Source: an uncultured Clostridiaceae bacterium
GTDB lineage: Bacteria > Bacillota > Clostridia > Lachnospirales > Lachnospiraceae
Length of the DNA: 47,599 nucleotides
Reading direction: 5' to 3'
Assembly: GCA_947177415.1 (NCBI GenBank)
Contig: CAMWUK010000018.1
Location: forward strand, 1 to 47,599
In this document: in pieces, positions 24,090 through 33,173 of the stretch
Numbering within the stretch: the first letter of the stretch is position 1
Layout: the number at the start of each line of letters is the position of its first letter
Notes under the pieces: model-generated
What the model was told of the DNA's origin: nothing
Databases searched by the model: none
The model's input: the letters and a program-made list of their open reading frames with translations, nothing else
Program-made: the position numbers and the translations under genes

Positions 24090-24860
24090 TTATGAAACCG
24101 CATCCTTCATTTCTTTTACATATTTTCCAATTTCCATTGGAGCATTCTCTCCATAAGCAGCACAAAATTTCACAATAGCAGATCCTACAATAACTCCATC
24201 TGCGTATTGTGCCATTTTCTTTGCTTGTTCTGGTGTAGAAATTCCAAATCCAACTGCACAAGGAATATCTTTTTGTTCTTTTACTTTTTTTACCATAGCC
24301 CCAATGTCTGTAGTAATATTAGTACGCACACCTGTTACACCAAGGGAAGATACACAATATACAAATCCATTTGCTTCTTTAGCAATCATTCCAATACGTT
24401 CTTCAGAAGTTGGGGCAATCATGGAAATTAATGCAAGACCATACTTCTCGCACATCTGATTAAACTCCTTTTTTTCTTCAAACGGAATATCTGGTAAAAT
24501 CATACCATCTATACCAACTTCTTTGCAATTTTTCATAAATTTCTCTGCCCCATAAGAAAAAATCACATTGGCATAAGTCATAAATACCATTGGAATTTTT
24601 ACAGTTTTTCTAAGTTCCTTTACCATATCAAATACATCATCTGTAGTAACCTTATTCTTCAATGCCCGGATATTCGCCTCCTGGATAACCGGACCTTCTG
24701 CAGTAGGATCCGAAAAAGGAATTCCAAGTTCGATTAAATCTGCACCTGCTTTTTCCATTTCCATTACTGCCTGCTTTGTTGTTTCTAAGGTTGGATCTCC
24801 ACAAGTAATAAATGGGATAAATGCCTTTCCGTTTTCAAATGCTTTATATATATTACTCAT
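24090..24860 (-). CDS. trpA: Tryptophan synthase alpha subunit
   Basis: 256 residues from the ATG at 24860 ([12 protein letters not shown]), which overlaps the trpB stop by 8 bases; upstream in-frame ATG codons lie inside trpB. It cleaves indole-3-glycerol phosphate to indole for TrpB. The catalytic Glu is E44 in [11 protein letters not shown]; the second acidic residue, Asp60 in E. coli (ADGP), is Glu here (AEGP), a conservative change I recall as common in Clostridia. The phosphate-binding GFGIS and [11 protein letters not shown] segments are present. Cotranscribed with trpB from the T-box promoter. Confidence 0.95.
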   Translation of the reverse strand: MSNIYKAFENGKAFIPFITCGDPTLETTKQAVMEMEKAGADLIELGIPFSDPTAEGPVIQEANIRALKNKVTTDDVFDMVKELRKTVKIPMVFMTYANVIFSYGAEKFMKNCKEVGIDGMILPDIPFEEKKEFNQMCEKYGLALISMIAPTSEERIGMIAKEANGFVYCVSSLGVTGVRTNITTDIGAMVKKVKEQKDIPCAVGFGISTPEQAKKMAQYADGVIVGSAIVKFCAAYGENAPMEIGKYVKEMKDAVS

Positions 24861-26037
24861 ATAAATTCTCCCCTCTGTAACGTGCAATTGCTGCACAATC
24901 TTTATCTCCGCGTCCTGAAATATTGATAACAATAATCTCATCTTTTTTCATATCTTTTGCAATCTTCATGGCGTATGCCACTGCATGTGCACTCTCAATT
25001 GCCGGAATTATTCCTTCTGTTCTTGATAAATACTCAAATGCCTCTACTGCTTCATCATCTGTTACTGCCACATATTCTGCCCTTCCAATATCATGCAGAT
25101 ATGCATGCTCTGGTCCAATTCCCGGATAATCAAGTCCTGCGGAAATAGAGTAAACTGGTGCAATCTGGCCATACTCATCCTGACAGAAGTATGATTTCAT
25201 ACCATGAAATATTCCTACTTTTCCTGTATTTAAGGTTGCTGCGGTCTCAAAGGTATCAATTCCCCTGCCTGCTGCCTCACATCCTATCAAACGAACTTTC
25301 TTGTCTTCTATAAAATTATAAAAAGCTCCTATGGCATTGGAACCGCCTCCCACACAGGCTATCACTGCATCTGGCAGCCTTCCTTCTTTTTCCAGCATTT
25401 GTTCTTTGATTTCCTTGCTGATAACAGATTGAAAATCCCTTACCATTTCTGGGAATGGATAAGGTCCCATAACAGATCCCAATACATAATGAGTATCTTC
25501 AATTCTTGCTGTCCATTCACGGAATGTCTCAGATACAGCATCCTTTAATGTGGCTGTTCCGCTTTCTACCGGATGAACCTTTGCTCCAAGCAGACGCATA
25601 CGGTAAACATTAAGGGCTTGTCTCTCACAATCTTCCTTTCCCATGTAGACTTCACATTCCATCCCCATCATAGCTGCAACAGTAGCGGTTGCCACTCCAT
25701 GCTGACCTGCACCTGTTTCCGCAATTATTCTGGTCTTACCCATACGTTTTGCAAGAAGCATCTGCCCTATAACATTGTTAATCTTATGGGAACCAGTATG
25801 GTTTAAATCTTCTCTCTTTAAGTAAATCTTTGCTCCACCTAAATCCTTTGTCATACGTTCTGCATAATACAAATGACTAGGTCTTCCTGCATATTCGTTA
25901 TACATATCCTGTAATTCTTTGTTGAACTCTGGATCATCTTTATAACGATTATAGGCTTCTTCTAATTCTAACATAGCATTCATTAATGTTTCAGGGATGT
26001 ACTGTCCGCCATGAATACCAAATCTTCCTTTTGACAT
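24853..26037 (-). CDS. trpB: Tryptophan synthase beta subunit
   Basis: 394 residues. PLP lysine K85 in HTGSHKINN, phosphate loop GGGSNAIG, and ISGRGDKD near the C-terminus. It joins indole and serine to tryptophan in an alpha2beta2 complex with TrpA. Start ATG at 26037 with AGGAGG seven bases upstream. It is preceded by a ~380-bp leader region holding repeat hairpins and, further up, a Trp-specific T-box with its terminator, so expression should follow uncharged tRNA-Trp. The rest of the trp operon is not in this window. Confidence 0.97.
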   Translation of the reverse strand: MSKGRFGIHGGQYIPETLMNAMLELEEAYNRYKDDPEFNKELQDMYNEYAGRPSHLYYAERMTKDLGGAKIYLKREDLNHTGSHKINNVIGQMLLAKRMGKTRIIAETGAGQHGVATATVAAMMGMECEVYMGKEDCERQALNVYRMRLLGAKVHPVESGTATLKDAVSETFREWTARIEDTHYVLGSVMGPYPFPEMVRDFQSVISKEIKEQMLEKEGRLPDAVIACVGGGSNAIGAFYNFIEDKKVRLIGCEAAGRGIDTFETAATLNTGKVGIFHGMKSYFCQDEYGQIAPVYSISAGLDYPGIGPEHAYLHDIGRAEYVAVTDDEAVEAFEYLSRTEGIIPAIESAHAVAYAMKIAKDMKKDEIIVINISGRGDKDCAAIARYRGENLYE

Positions 26038-26059
26038 GCTGTCAACCTCCTATTCAAAA

Positions 26060-26430
26060 ATAACAAAGTGGGCAAGCCCACATCAACTCCTCTAACCCCT
26101 CATTCATGAGGGGGATTGCACACTTTGTGTGCCAGATGCGTGTTGCATGTTTTTTGCAACGATATTCCTTACGCATCTGTACACATCCTAAGCGGATCGT
26201 TTTTACTTACTATGAAAGTCCTGACAAACGTCTATATTTCATGCAAGCTTGCTTGCAAAGAAATATAGACATTTGGCTGGCTAAACTGTATGAGTATGTA
26301 GGGCGACAGCCCAGAATACGAATACAGTTGGTGATTGCGGGAGTGCGTAGCATGTAGCAATCAACTTTCATTCATGGTGGTGCCTCGCTTGCGAGGCATG
26401 AGTGTTTTATAGGACGAACTTTCCTATAAA
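26060..26430. repeat. Array of hairpins in the trpBA leader
   Basis: Between the T-box terminator and trpB a run of stems fills ~370 bp: GTGGGCAAGCCCAC (26069-26082), CCCCTCATTCATGAGGGG (about 26097-26114), GCACAC/GTGTGC, CAGATGCGT/ACGCATCTG, the 160-bp module N (26212-26371), GCCTC-gcttgc-GAGGC, and TTTATAGGA/TCCTATAAA (about 26407-26430). No protein-coding potential. It looks like an accumulated or composite insertion of structured repeats downstream of the T-box. Confidence 0.7.
26212..26371 (+). repeat. Multi-hairpin module N, copy 1
   Basis: 160 bp, ends ATGAAAGT and ACTTTCAT (8-bp inverted ends). Internal stems: GTCTATATTTC/GAAATATAGAC with inner GCAAGC/GCTTGC; AACTGTAT...ATACAGTT with GGGC/GCCC tip; GTGATTGC/GCAATCA. 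It matches 46818-46977 at all but six positions. No 8-bp flank duplication. Confidence 0.88.
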
Positions 26431-26722
26431 GTAAAAAAACTCTTGCCCTACGGAAATTCTTCCATAGGACAAGAGTATTATAATGCTAAAAAATATCTCC
26501 TGCGATACCACCTAAATTCATGTATCTTACATGCTCTCATTCGTGCATTCTACACGTATTCCCTGTAACGTGGGACAGACGTTGGATATTACTAAGCGTA
26601 TGCCGTTCCTTCCACCCTTATGAGTCCATTCACCTATCTTTGTTTTGCTGCCTTCTCACCCTCTGGCAACTCTCTGGATTATCATCAAGATATGCTACTC
26701 TTCTCAATCATCGGTTTTCACT
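26427..26722 (-). promoter_or_regulatory. Trp-specific T-box riboswitch
   Basis: On the minus strand the leader has stem I with GAGAGTTGCC-type loops, specifier GAA-UGG-A (TGG at 26628-26626, a Trp codon), the T-box sequence AGGTGGTATCGCAGG (26513-26499) with the UGGU bulge, and a terminator ACTCTTG...CAAGAGT (26439-26476) followed by seven T. Binding of uncharged tRNA-Trp should favour antitermination and trpBA expression. Confidence 0.92.
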
Positions 26723-26727
26723 CTATA

Positions 26728-26756
26728 AGAATAAACGAATTTGCAGAAGATGTCAA
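26728..26756 (-). promoter_or_regulatory. Promoter of the T-box/trpBA transcript
   Basis: On the minus strand a perfect TTGACA (26756-26751), 17-bp spacer and TATTCT (26733-26728). Confidence 0.85.
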
Positions 26757-26819
26757 GAACAAAGTTGCGGAAAATGGTTAATGGTTCCCATCATACAAAA
26801 GTTTATTGGGAATATTCTT

Positions 26820-27896
26820 CTAGGATTGTGGAAACTTGAAGGTATACTCTCCAATTTCTATCTTTTCTATTTGGGAAAGATCTGCACCTCCTAAAAGCCA
26901 TATCTTATTTATACTTTGCACTTCCCCATTTGTTCCATCACTATAGTATGCTTCTGAATAATCTAAAGAAATTACTTTATCCTTTGTATATAATTTTGCT
27001 TTTTCACATATTAATTTATAAAAATCATCTATACCAATTTGCAGATTATCCACACAAAAAACTAAACTTTGCTGGGAAACTTTTAATTTTATTGTTTTAT
27101 TCTCTTCTGCCTGAATGGTTTGTGTCTCCAGACGCTCTGCTTTCGGCATAACAAAACACTTTTTCTTCTCTATTTCCCAATCTTCTAATGGATCTGTCCA
27201 ATTATCATTGGTTCTTTTTGTAAACTCAATTTGAGGTGTTAGCTTCTTTTCTGTAATTGCACTTAAACCAATCTTACTATATATTATTCCAGTTTCAGCA
27301 TTGTACCATCTCATTGAACCAAAAACATGCTTACTTCCCCCCTCCTTTTCATCAACACCTACAACATCTATACAAACTGCCTCTTTTTCTTCAGCCCAAG
27401 CGAGAGTTGTGCTCTCATCGCCAAATACTCCTCCAAGAACTCTGGAAATTTTACTAGTATCTTCTATCTTATAAGATACATAAAACGCACTTTCTGCTTG
27501 GTCAAAAAAGCAAGAGTAAATGGTAAGTTTTACTCCAAAGGCTTCATAAACTATTTCTTTCTGACTTTCTTCTTTTCCCCAGTTTTCATCATGAATCTTA
27601 GCAAGTTCCAGTTTACTATTAGCAAAATATTGAAACCATATTTCTTTTACATTTTCATGATGTGTTGCTGCATAAACGGAACCAGGTAATAATATTACAA
27701 GTGCAACTGCTGCTGCCAATTTTCTGTAACTTTTCTTTCCTGTTTTTCTGCTATTCTCTTTCTGTAATCTTTTTCTAAATAACTCTATTTGTTTTTTTTC
27801 TTCTTCTGGACTCATCATTCTCATCTCTATCACCTTTTCTTTATTGTTTAGTGATGCTATGTTTTCATAAATTCTTTTTTCCAACTTTTTTCTCAT
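26820..27896 (-). CDS. Membrane-anchored anti-sigma-like protein
   Basis: 358 residues from the ATG at 27896 (MRKKLEKRIYENIAS), chosen because AGGAGGAGG lies just upstream and longer starts run into the sigma gene. A basic cytoplasmic N-terminus (~65 residues), one membrane helix (about 67-85), and an extracytoplasmic domain rich in beta segments. It resembles DUF4179-type anti-sigma factors in plan, but its sensor part is unlike that of 13138-14298. It follows the ECF sigma gene by 13 bases. Confidence 0.7.
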   Translation of the reverse strand: MRKKLEKRIYENIASLNNKEKVIEMRMMSPEEEKKQIELFRKRLQKENSRKTGKKSYRKLAAAVALVILLPGSVYAATHHENVKEIWFQYFANSKLELAKIHDENWGKEESQKEIVYEAFGVKLTIYSCFFDQAESAFYVSYKIEDTSKISRVLGGVFGDESTTLAWAEEKEAVCIDVVGVDEKEGGSKHVFGSMRWYNAETGIIYSKIGLSAITEKKLTPQIEFTKRTNDNWTDPLEDWEIEKKKCFVMPKAERLETQTIQAEENKTIKLKVSQQSLVFCVDNLQIGIDDFYKLICEKAKLYTKDKVISLDYSEAYYSDGTNGEVQSINKIWLLGGADLSQIEKIEIGEYTFKFPQS

Positions 27897-27909
27897 TGCA
27901 ATCCTCCTC

Positions 27910-28446
27910 CTACCCAAACATTTTTCTGATTTTCTTCTTTCCTTTGGATAAATGGTTATATAGATTTGCTTTTTTGATTCCTGTTTCATAGCTTACTACC
28001 TCAATTTCCTTTTCTTCCCAGAAATACTTCCGGAAAACTTCTTTATCCACTTCTGATAAACAGGAAATCAACTTTTCAAACTCTTCCTCTAACCAAATCT
28101 GTCTTATGCTATCCTCTGCCGTTTCCCTTGCAACAATACTTACATTATCAATATTTTCATCAAGATTATTTTTCCCATGTTTTCGGTAGTAATCTATACA
28201 TTTATATTTTGCAACTCCTGCTATCCAATTTGCAAAACTTCCTTTTTCCTTCTGATAGCACTCCACATGAAGCCAGATTGCCCAGAATATTTCATTCATA
28301 CAATCTTCCTGATCATTGGGCAGGGACTTCAACTTTGCTGATACAATAGATTTCACCAACCAGCCATAAGTTGTAATCACATATTCCATTGCTTTTTCAT
28401 TTTTATGTTTTAGCTGTTTGATAAAATTTTCCTCTGTAATCTTCAT
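27910..28446 (-). CDS. ECF RNA polymerase sigma factor
   Basis: 178 residues. Region 2 (about 15-90) has DQEDCMNEIFWAIWLHVECY and the aromatic KGSFANWIAGVAKYKCIDYYRK; region 4 (about 125-176) has LSEVDKEVFRKYFWEEK and a helix-turn-helix ending LYNHLSKGKKKIRK. It is a second ECF unit, unlike the first in sequence. The gene lies 78 bp after an ABC ATPase gene on the same strand, so it may belong to that operon or start its own. Confidence 0.87.
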   Translation of the reverse strand: MKITEENFIKQLKHKNEKAMEYVITTYGWLVKSIVSAKLKSLPNDQEDCMNEIFWAIWLHVECYQKEKGSFANWIAGVAKYKCIDYYRKHGKNNLDENIDNVSIVARETAEDSIRQIWLEEEFEKLISCLSEVDKEVFRKYFWEEKEIEVVSYETGIKKANLYNHLSKGKKKIRKMFG

Positions 28447-28524
28447 AAATCACCCTCCTATATAATGGATTCCCACTAAAACCCACTATATATTTTTACC
28501 AGATTTTATCCAAAATGATATTTC

Positions 28525-29403
28525 TTATTGAAGATTTGATTCATAATATAAATATACATCTTCTAATGTAGGTTGTATTTCTTCTGCTATTCCCCATTCT
28601 GGTTTGGACGGATTCAAAATCCTTGCACAGATTTTTTCTCCAGCGTATGTCAGATTCACAATCCGTATTCCCGCTTCCTCATATTGCTTCCATTCAGATT
28701 CATTCATATATACATTCCAAACCATTCCACTTAAATTTTCCAGCAATTCTTTCGGCTCTCCCTGCTGAATCAATTCTCCCTGCCGGATAAGTAAAATTTC
28801 CTTAGCAATAAACTCTATATCTGAAATTACATGGGTTGCCAGAATTACAATTTTCCCTGATGCAATCTCGCTAATAAAATTTCTTATCCTGATACGTTCT
28901 TTAGGATCTAATCCTGCAGTAGGCTCGTCCATAATTAATATACTAGGATCATTTAGCAATGCTTGTGCAATCAGTAACCGTTGCTTCATACCTCCAGAAT
29001 AAGTATGAATTCTTTTAAACTGGGCTTTTTCAAGATTAACTGTTTTAATCAGACTTTTTATTCTTTCGCCAGCCTGTTTTTTCTTTAATCCTTTTAGGGA
29101 TGCCATATACCACAGAAACTCTTCTCCTGTAAAGTTATCATAAAGATTCTGCTGTTGTGGCATATATCCCAATAACGCACGATAATCCTTTCCCATGGAG
29201 TCAATTTCTTTTCCATTCCAACAGATGGTTCCGCTATCGGACTTCAAATTTTGTGTTATAAGGTTCATCAATGTACTTTTTCCTGCACCATTTGCCCCTA
29301 ATAGTCCATATACTCCGGAATGAAGTGTTTTTGTAAAGTCATTTAATGCAAATGTTTTTCCCCCATCATAACTTTTTGATAAGTGGTTTAATGTTAATTC
29401 CAT
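28525..29403 (-). CDS. ABC transporter ATP-binding protein
   Basis: 292 residues. Walker A GANGAGKST (about 35-43), Q-loop GYMPQQQNLY, signature YSGGMKQR, Walker B ILIMDEPTAGLDP, switch LATHVISD. The C-terminal ~75 residues form an accessory domain (MVWNVYMNESEWKQYEEAG) as in exporters of antibiotic or peptide resistance. It follows the large permease gene by 18 bases and is its likely partner. Confidence 0.9.
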   Translation of the reverse strand: MELTLNHLSKSYDGGKTFALNDFTKTLHSGVYGLLGANGAGKSTLMNLITQNLKSDSGTICWNGKEIDSMGKDYRALLGYMPQQQNLYDNFTGEEFLWYMASLKGLKKKQAGERIKSLIKTVNLEKAQFKRIHTYSGGMKQRLLIAQALLNDPSILIMDEPTAGLDPKERIRIRNFISEIASGKIVILATHVISDIEFIAKEILLIRQGELIQQGEPKELLENLSGMVWNVYMNESEWKQYEEAGIRIVNLTYAGEKICARILNPSKPEWGIAEEIQPTLEDVYLYYESNLQ

Positions 29404-29421
29404 ACTCTCTTTCCTCCCTGT

Positions 29422-31509
29422 TTACCACAAACTAAATGCTCTCAAGGAAACTATAGTCAAATCTATACGAAAATACCATAACAACAATATAACTAATCCT
29501 ATACAGCCGGCTCCGGCTCCAATTACAAGCTCCATATTACATACTCTTCTCACCAACATAAGCAACAATCTGCATGCAAGAATAAAAAGTAAAATTTTTA
29601 CTAATAAAAGAAGCAATACAAATGTGCCAATAGAAAGAGATGTATTTAATTCCAGCATTGTAAAATCCTGTAGTTTCTGTCTTGCACTTTCGAAATGATC
29701 TATCTTATGATAGCGTAAAAACTGTGGAATCAGCGTACATAATACACACCAGAACATTCCTGTTATACACACCTGTTTTTTCTTCTTTTGAATGTGCCTT
29801 TTTCCTGCCACTGTTGCATATAACAATGGATACAACTTGTTTCTATTATCCTCTGCTTCTATTTCGCTCATCCATAAAACAAGTGCAATCATTCCCACAA
29901 AAAATACCTTTAAGTCATATTTATAAGCATAAAAAGTATTGATGTAATCTTTCTCATCTACCCAGAATTTACTAAAAATATCTCCCGTTTTTTCTAGTAA
30001 CCTATCTCTTTGCTCTTCTATCAGTCTAACGCCTCCATCACGATTCTTAATTTCATGTGTCAAAAGCATCATCTGAAATTCTGCCTGTGCTCCTGATTGC
30101 TCCTCTAACGCTCCAACTTGTTCATACAAAGCATCCAACTCTTCCCTTTGGCTTGCAATATAGTTCAAACTCTCCTCTGTAACTGGTCCGCTGATTTCTG
30201 ATAGAATCCTATGGTATTCTGCTTCTTCCGGATCGTTATAAAAAGATGGTTCCATAATTTCTCTGGTACAAAGCACACACCATATAAGCAAAAACAAAAA
30301 TAAATATCCCCGCTTTTGTTGAAAAAATACCTTTTGGAATTCAAACAGATACACAGAGGTATGATGCCATCCAAATGAGATTCTCTTTGTAATTTTTTCC
30401 CTGATTTCTTCCAGCAGATTTCCTGCTGAAATCTGACAACTGGCAGAAAATCGATACAATCCAGCAAAGATAAAAATGCATGCCAGAATGCCTCCAACAA
30501 CCAATGTCACCAAGGATTTTCCTATTGGATAACCAAATAGGTTCAGGTTAACATATGTTCCAAAAAGATTTTTCATATTCCATGCAAAAAATACATTCAC
30601 ACATTTTGCGATATTTAAAGAACTACTAATCTGTATTCCATAATTCAGAAGCATTTCTACCACAAGTACACCAACATATATTAACAATGCTGTGCCTTCC
30701 CTTCGGAAACTAATTGTCAAGCCAAAGATTAAGAGTGCAACAAGGATACCAATTAATATCCGGACTACAAATAAAATCATCATTGTCTGGGCAACGGTAA
30801 ATGAAACACTACAATCCCGAAATATAGAAACTGACTGTATTTTTCTTGTGAAATCCCCATATCCATAGTAGTATCCCAATAGCATGAAAACTCCACACTC
30901 CTGCAAAAATCCATAAAGTACACTGGCAGATATCATAGTCAAAAGTTTTGCTGCTGCTAAAGGTATGTGTCCTTTTTTCGTTCCCTTGGTTAAGAGAAAT
31001 AATCCCTTTTTCCTCTCTGCAGATATAACAAAATAAGATAGCACAAATAAAAATATTAGCTGAAAGTATATTCCATAATTATAAGATGCCAATTCCTTAA
31101 TTCCAATACTAGGGTCTTCTTTGATTCCGTCTGTGGATAAATTTTTATAATCAAAGACCGTTTTTGTTAAGTTTCTATACAGATATGTATTGTGGTTTTG
31201 ATAGTCCTTGGTTTTCTTTAAATTCTCTGCCTGCTCAGGTATCTGTTTTAAAAATCCGTCATAAGAAGATACATAATTTTCTGCCTCTTCTTCGAAATAC
31301 TGATAATACTCTGCATTTGACACAGCAGTATCACCATTCTTATATTTCTGCCAGTCCTGTTTAAACCGGTAAAAATATGTATAGTAATCTGTATGTTTCT
31401 CATATTGAAACAAGGTAAAGAGATTGCCAAACAGCAGTATAAGTGTAAAGAAGAGAAAGGTATGCTGTCTAAACAATTTCTTCCATTCATATAAGCATAA
31501 TTTCCCCAT
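29422..31509 (-). CDS. Large ABC transporter permease-like membrane protein
   Basis: 695 residues, apparently two permease halves fused. Each half begins with a helix (about 17-33 and 382-400), then a ~130-residue extracytoplasmic loop rich in Tyr, Glu and Gln (YEKHTDYYTYFYRFKQDW; SEISGPVTEESLNYIASQ), then several helices. This plan recalls ABC-2/FtsX-like membrane proteins that pair with one ATPase. The stop is 18 bases before the ATPase gene, and the start is 2 bases after the lipoprotein stop. Substrate unknown. Confidence 0.78.
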   Translation of the reverse strand: MGKLCLYEWKKLFRQHTFLFFTLILLFGNLFTLFQYEKHTDYYTYFYRFKQDWQKYKNGDTAVSNAEYYQYFEEEAENYVSSYDGFLKQIPEQAENLKKTKDYQNHNTYLYRNLTKTVFDYKNLSTDGIKEDPSIGIKELASYNYGIYFQLIFLFVLSYFVISAERKKGLFLLTKGTKKGHIPLAAAKLLTMISASVLYGFLQECGVFMLLGYYYGYGDFTRKIQSVSIFRDCSVSFTVAQTMMILFVVRILIGILVALLIFGLTISFRREGTALLIYVGVLVVEMLLNYGIQISSSLNIAKCVNVFFAWNMKNLFGTYVNLNLFGYPIGKSLVTLVVGGILACIFIFAGLYRFSASCQISAGNLLEEIREKITKRISFGWHHTSVYLFEFQKVFFQQKRGYLFLFLLIWCVLCTREIMEPSFYNDPEEAEYHRILSEISGPVTEESLNYIASQREELDALYEQVGALEEQSGAQAEFQMMLLTHEIKNRDGGVRLIEEQRDRLLEKTGDIFSKFWVDEKDYINTFYAYKYDLKVFFVGMIALVLWMSEIEAEDNRNKLYPLLYATVAGKRHIQKKKKQVCITGMFWCVLCTLIPQFLRYHKIDHFESARQKLQDFTMLELNTSLSIGTFVLLLLLVKILLFILACRLLLMLVRRVCNMELVIGAGAGCIGLVILLLWYFRIDLTIVSLRAFSLW

Positions 31510-31511
31510 CT

Positions 31512-32834
31512 TTATTCCCCTTTACTTATTTTTCTGTCACAATAAGAATATGCCTGGTCACATAACTTAGTAAGTATGTACTCATCTCCATGATAGGTTC
31601 CAATCTTTGTTTTGTCCCAATATTGAATAGATACTCCATCTCCAGATTCATCCTCTATTTTGACATACACTCTGTCACCAATGCCATAATCAGGTTCATA
31701 AGGCCAATCATGAAAAGGTGGCTCCACAGAATCCACAAGTTCCATATCCTGGTTATACACATCCACATGCAGTTTAAAATCCCACTTCATATTTTCTAAA
31801 TTATCCATGTTATTTTGAAACTCGGGACTATCAATAATTTTACTCTCACACTCTCCACAGTTTGATACATATAAATAATTTCCGTCACTATAAAATTGAT
31901 AGTATATTGGTATATCCTTTAAAAGTGTCTCTGCATTGGTTCCATCCAAATCGCCAATGTATACATCCTCTGTAGCATCATATTGCCCATCTTTTTCCAT
32001 ATCAAATGCCTGATATACAATTCGGTTTTTCCAAAAAGTAACAGAATTCACATATTCTGTATCTGATTGATTTGGTATTTGAATTTCTGTAAAAGTTTTA
32101 TCTTGCAGGTTATACTCAAAAGTCTTATCTGCCCCACCAGTAACCTTATTAATATAGAGATGGTTTCCATAGGCATTTGAACAAAAGACTCCTATAGTTT
32201 CAGCATCTGGCTTATAAATAATCTCTGGTTTTAACTTTCCCATACCTGCTAACTTCATTTCTTTTATCATATACTCTTCCTTGTTATTTTCATCAAATAT
32301 ATGTTCTGTGTAATACATCACATTTCGGTGCATAAGCCAATTATATATAAGCCCATCCCATTGATATACCTTTTCTCTTTGAGAACCATCTTCTGCAATT
32401 TTATATAAAATACTATATGGACGAGGTTCACCATCTTCCCTTTTTTCTGTAACATAATAAATATATCCATTCATATAAGCAAATCCAGCACCCTCAGAAC
32501 CACCGGAAGGCTCAAAATTCTCTATAAAATATGCATAGCACTCTTCTATTCTTTCATCATCTGTCTCTTTGTCATGCAGACAATTAGGTTTATTACACAA
32601 TGGCATTAAAATCTCTGTTTGCTCATCCATCTGGTAAATATAGGAACCAATCTTAAAATACATGGTATCCTTTGCTCTTGCTATATATCCTCCCATACCG
32701 CCCCCATAAACATATTGATACTGATAGTCTGTTTCTTCTACAAAAGAATCTACAGAAGAAGACCTGCCACATCCAGTAACAGTAAGTATACATACTAGCA
32801 TTATTATGGTTATGTGTTTTACTGCCTTTTTCAT
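31512..32834 (-). CDS. Lipoprotein with beta-propeller-like repeats (DUF5050-like)
   Basis: 440 residues. Lipoprotein signal peptide with lipobox VTGC (Cys22). Recurrent segments (YIYQMDEQTEILMPLC, YIYYVTEK, YLYVSNC, NHLYINKV, GDRVYVKI) at ~45-60-residue spacing suggest a propeller. It has an NKPNCLHDK motif with Cys and His found in related Lachnospiraceae lipoproteins. It heads the operon with a two-half permease and ATPase, so it may be the surface sensing or substrate-capture part of that transporter. RBS AGGTGA is moderate. Confidence 0.72.
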   Translation of the reverse strand: MKKAVKHITIIMLVCILTVTGCGRSSSVDSFVEETDYQYQYVYGGGMGGYIARAKDTMYFKIGSYIYQMDEQTEILMPLCNKPNCLHDKETDDERIEECYAYFIENFEPSGGSEGAGFAYMNGYIYYVTEKREDGEPRPYSILYKIAEDGSQREKVYQWDGLIYNWLMHRNVMYYTEHIFDENNKEEYMIKEMKLAGMGKLKPEIIYKPDAETIGVFCSNAYGNHLYINKVTGGADKTFEYNLQDKTFTEIQIPNQSDTEYVNSVTFWKNRIVYQAFDMEKDGQYDATEDVYIGDLDGTNAETLLKDIPIYYQFYSDGNYLYVSNCGECESKIIDSPEFQNNMDNLENMKWDFKLHVDVYNQDMELVDSVEPPFHDWPYEPDYGIGDRVYVKIEDESGDGVSIQYWDKTKIGTYHGDEYILTKLCDQAYSYCDRKISKGE

Positions 32835-32949
32835 ATAATCACCTCATTTTTTGATTCATGCTTACGAAGATGTATTTCCGGATTCTTTTCCCTCGTCTAT
32901 AGAATATTTCGAAATTATTCTTCTATTTCTATCCAATGTGAAAAATAAA

Positions 32950-32975
32950 TGTAACTATTCAGCCATGCCATTCAT
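32950..32975. repeat. Relic of a repeat left end
   Basis: GTAACTATTCAGCCATGCC near 32951 matches the first bases of family C/B left ends, without partner arm. The 339-bp gap 32835-33173 otherwise holds the terminator at 33002-33025 and the nuclease relic at 33040-33170. Confidence 0.35.
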
Positions 32976-33001
32976 ATTGTACCAAAATACACATCTTAAC
33001 T

Positions 33002-33025
33002 AAAAAAGAAGACCATCCAGTCTTC
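33002..33025 (-). terminator. Terminator downstream of the Rpn gene and nuclease relic
   Basis: GAAGAC (33008-33013) / GTCTTC (33020-33025) with six-base loop; on the minus strand followed by six T. Confidence 0.65.
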
Positions 33026-33039
33026 CTTTTTCTTCATTA

Positions 33040-33170
33040 TTATCCAATTAACACGGTCTTCCCTTCAAAGGCAAATCCGTATTTCCGAATCCATTCTCTC
33101 TGTATTCCCTTTGCAAATAATATTTGTTCGTATTGTTTTTCCTCAATCCTGGTAAGATCAGAAATAAATC
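33040..33170 (-). pseudogene. C-terminal relic of an AAA-ATPase-like/PD-(D/E)XK nuclease protein
   Basis: The minus-strand frame reads ISDLTRIEEKQYEQILFAKG then IQREWIRKYGFAFEGKTVLIG and a stop. There is no start codon and a TGA lies just upstream. The EEKxYEQ...KYGFAFEGK ending is typical of the C-terminus of the family with PDDEXK_9 (DUF1703) domains, common in gut anaerobes. Only about 43 codons remain, directly after the Rpn gene. Confidence 0.6.
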
Positions 33171-33173
33171 AAC

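Noticed and set aside
24861-24941. Longer trpA start
   Set aside because: The extra codons lie inside trpB and lack a ribosome site; the ATG at 24860 fits the family.
26520-26894. Plus-strand open frame over the T-box
   Set aside because: It is the reverse complement of a structured RNA leader; length comes from chance absence of stops.
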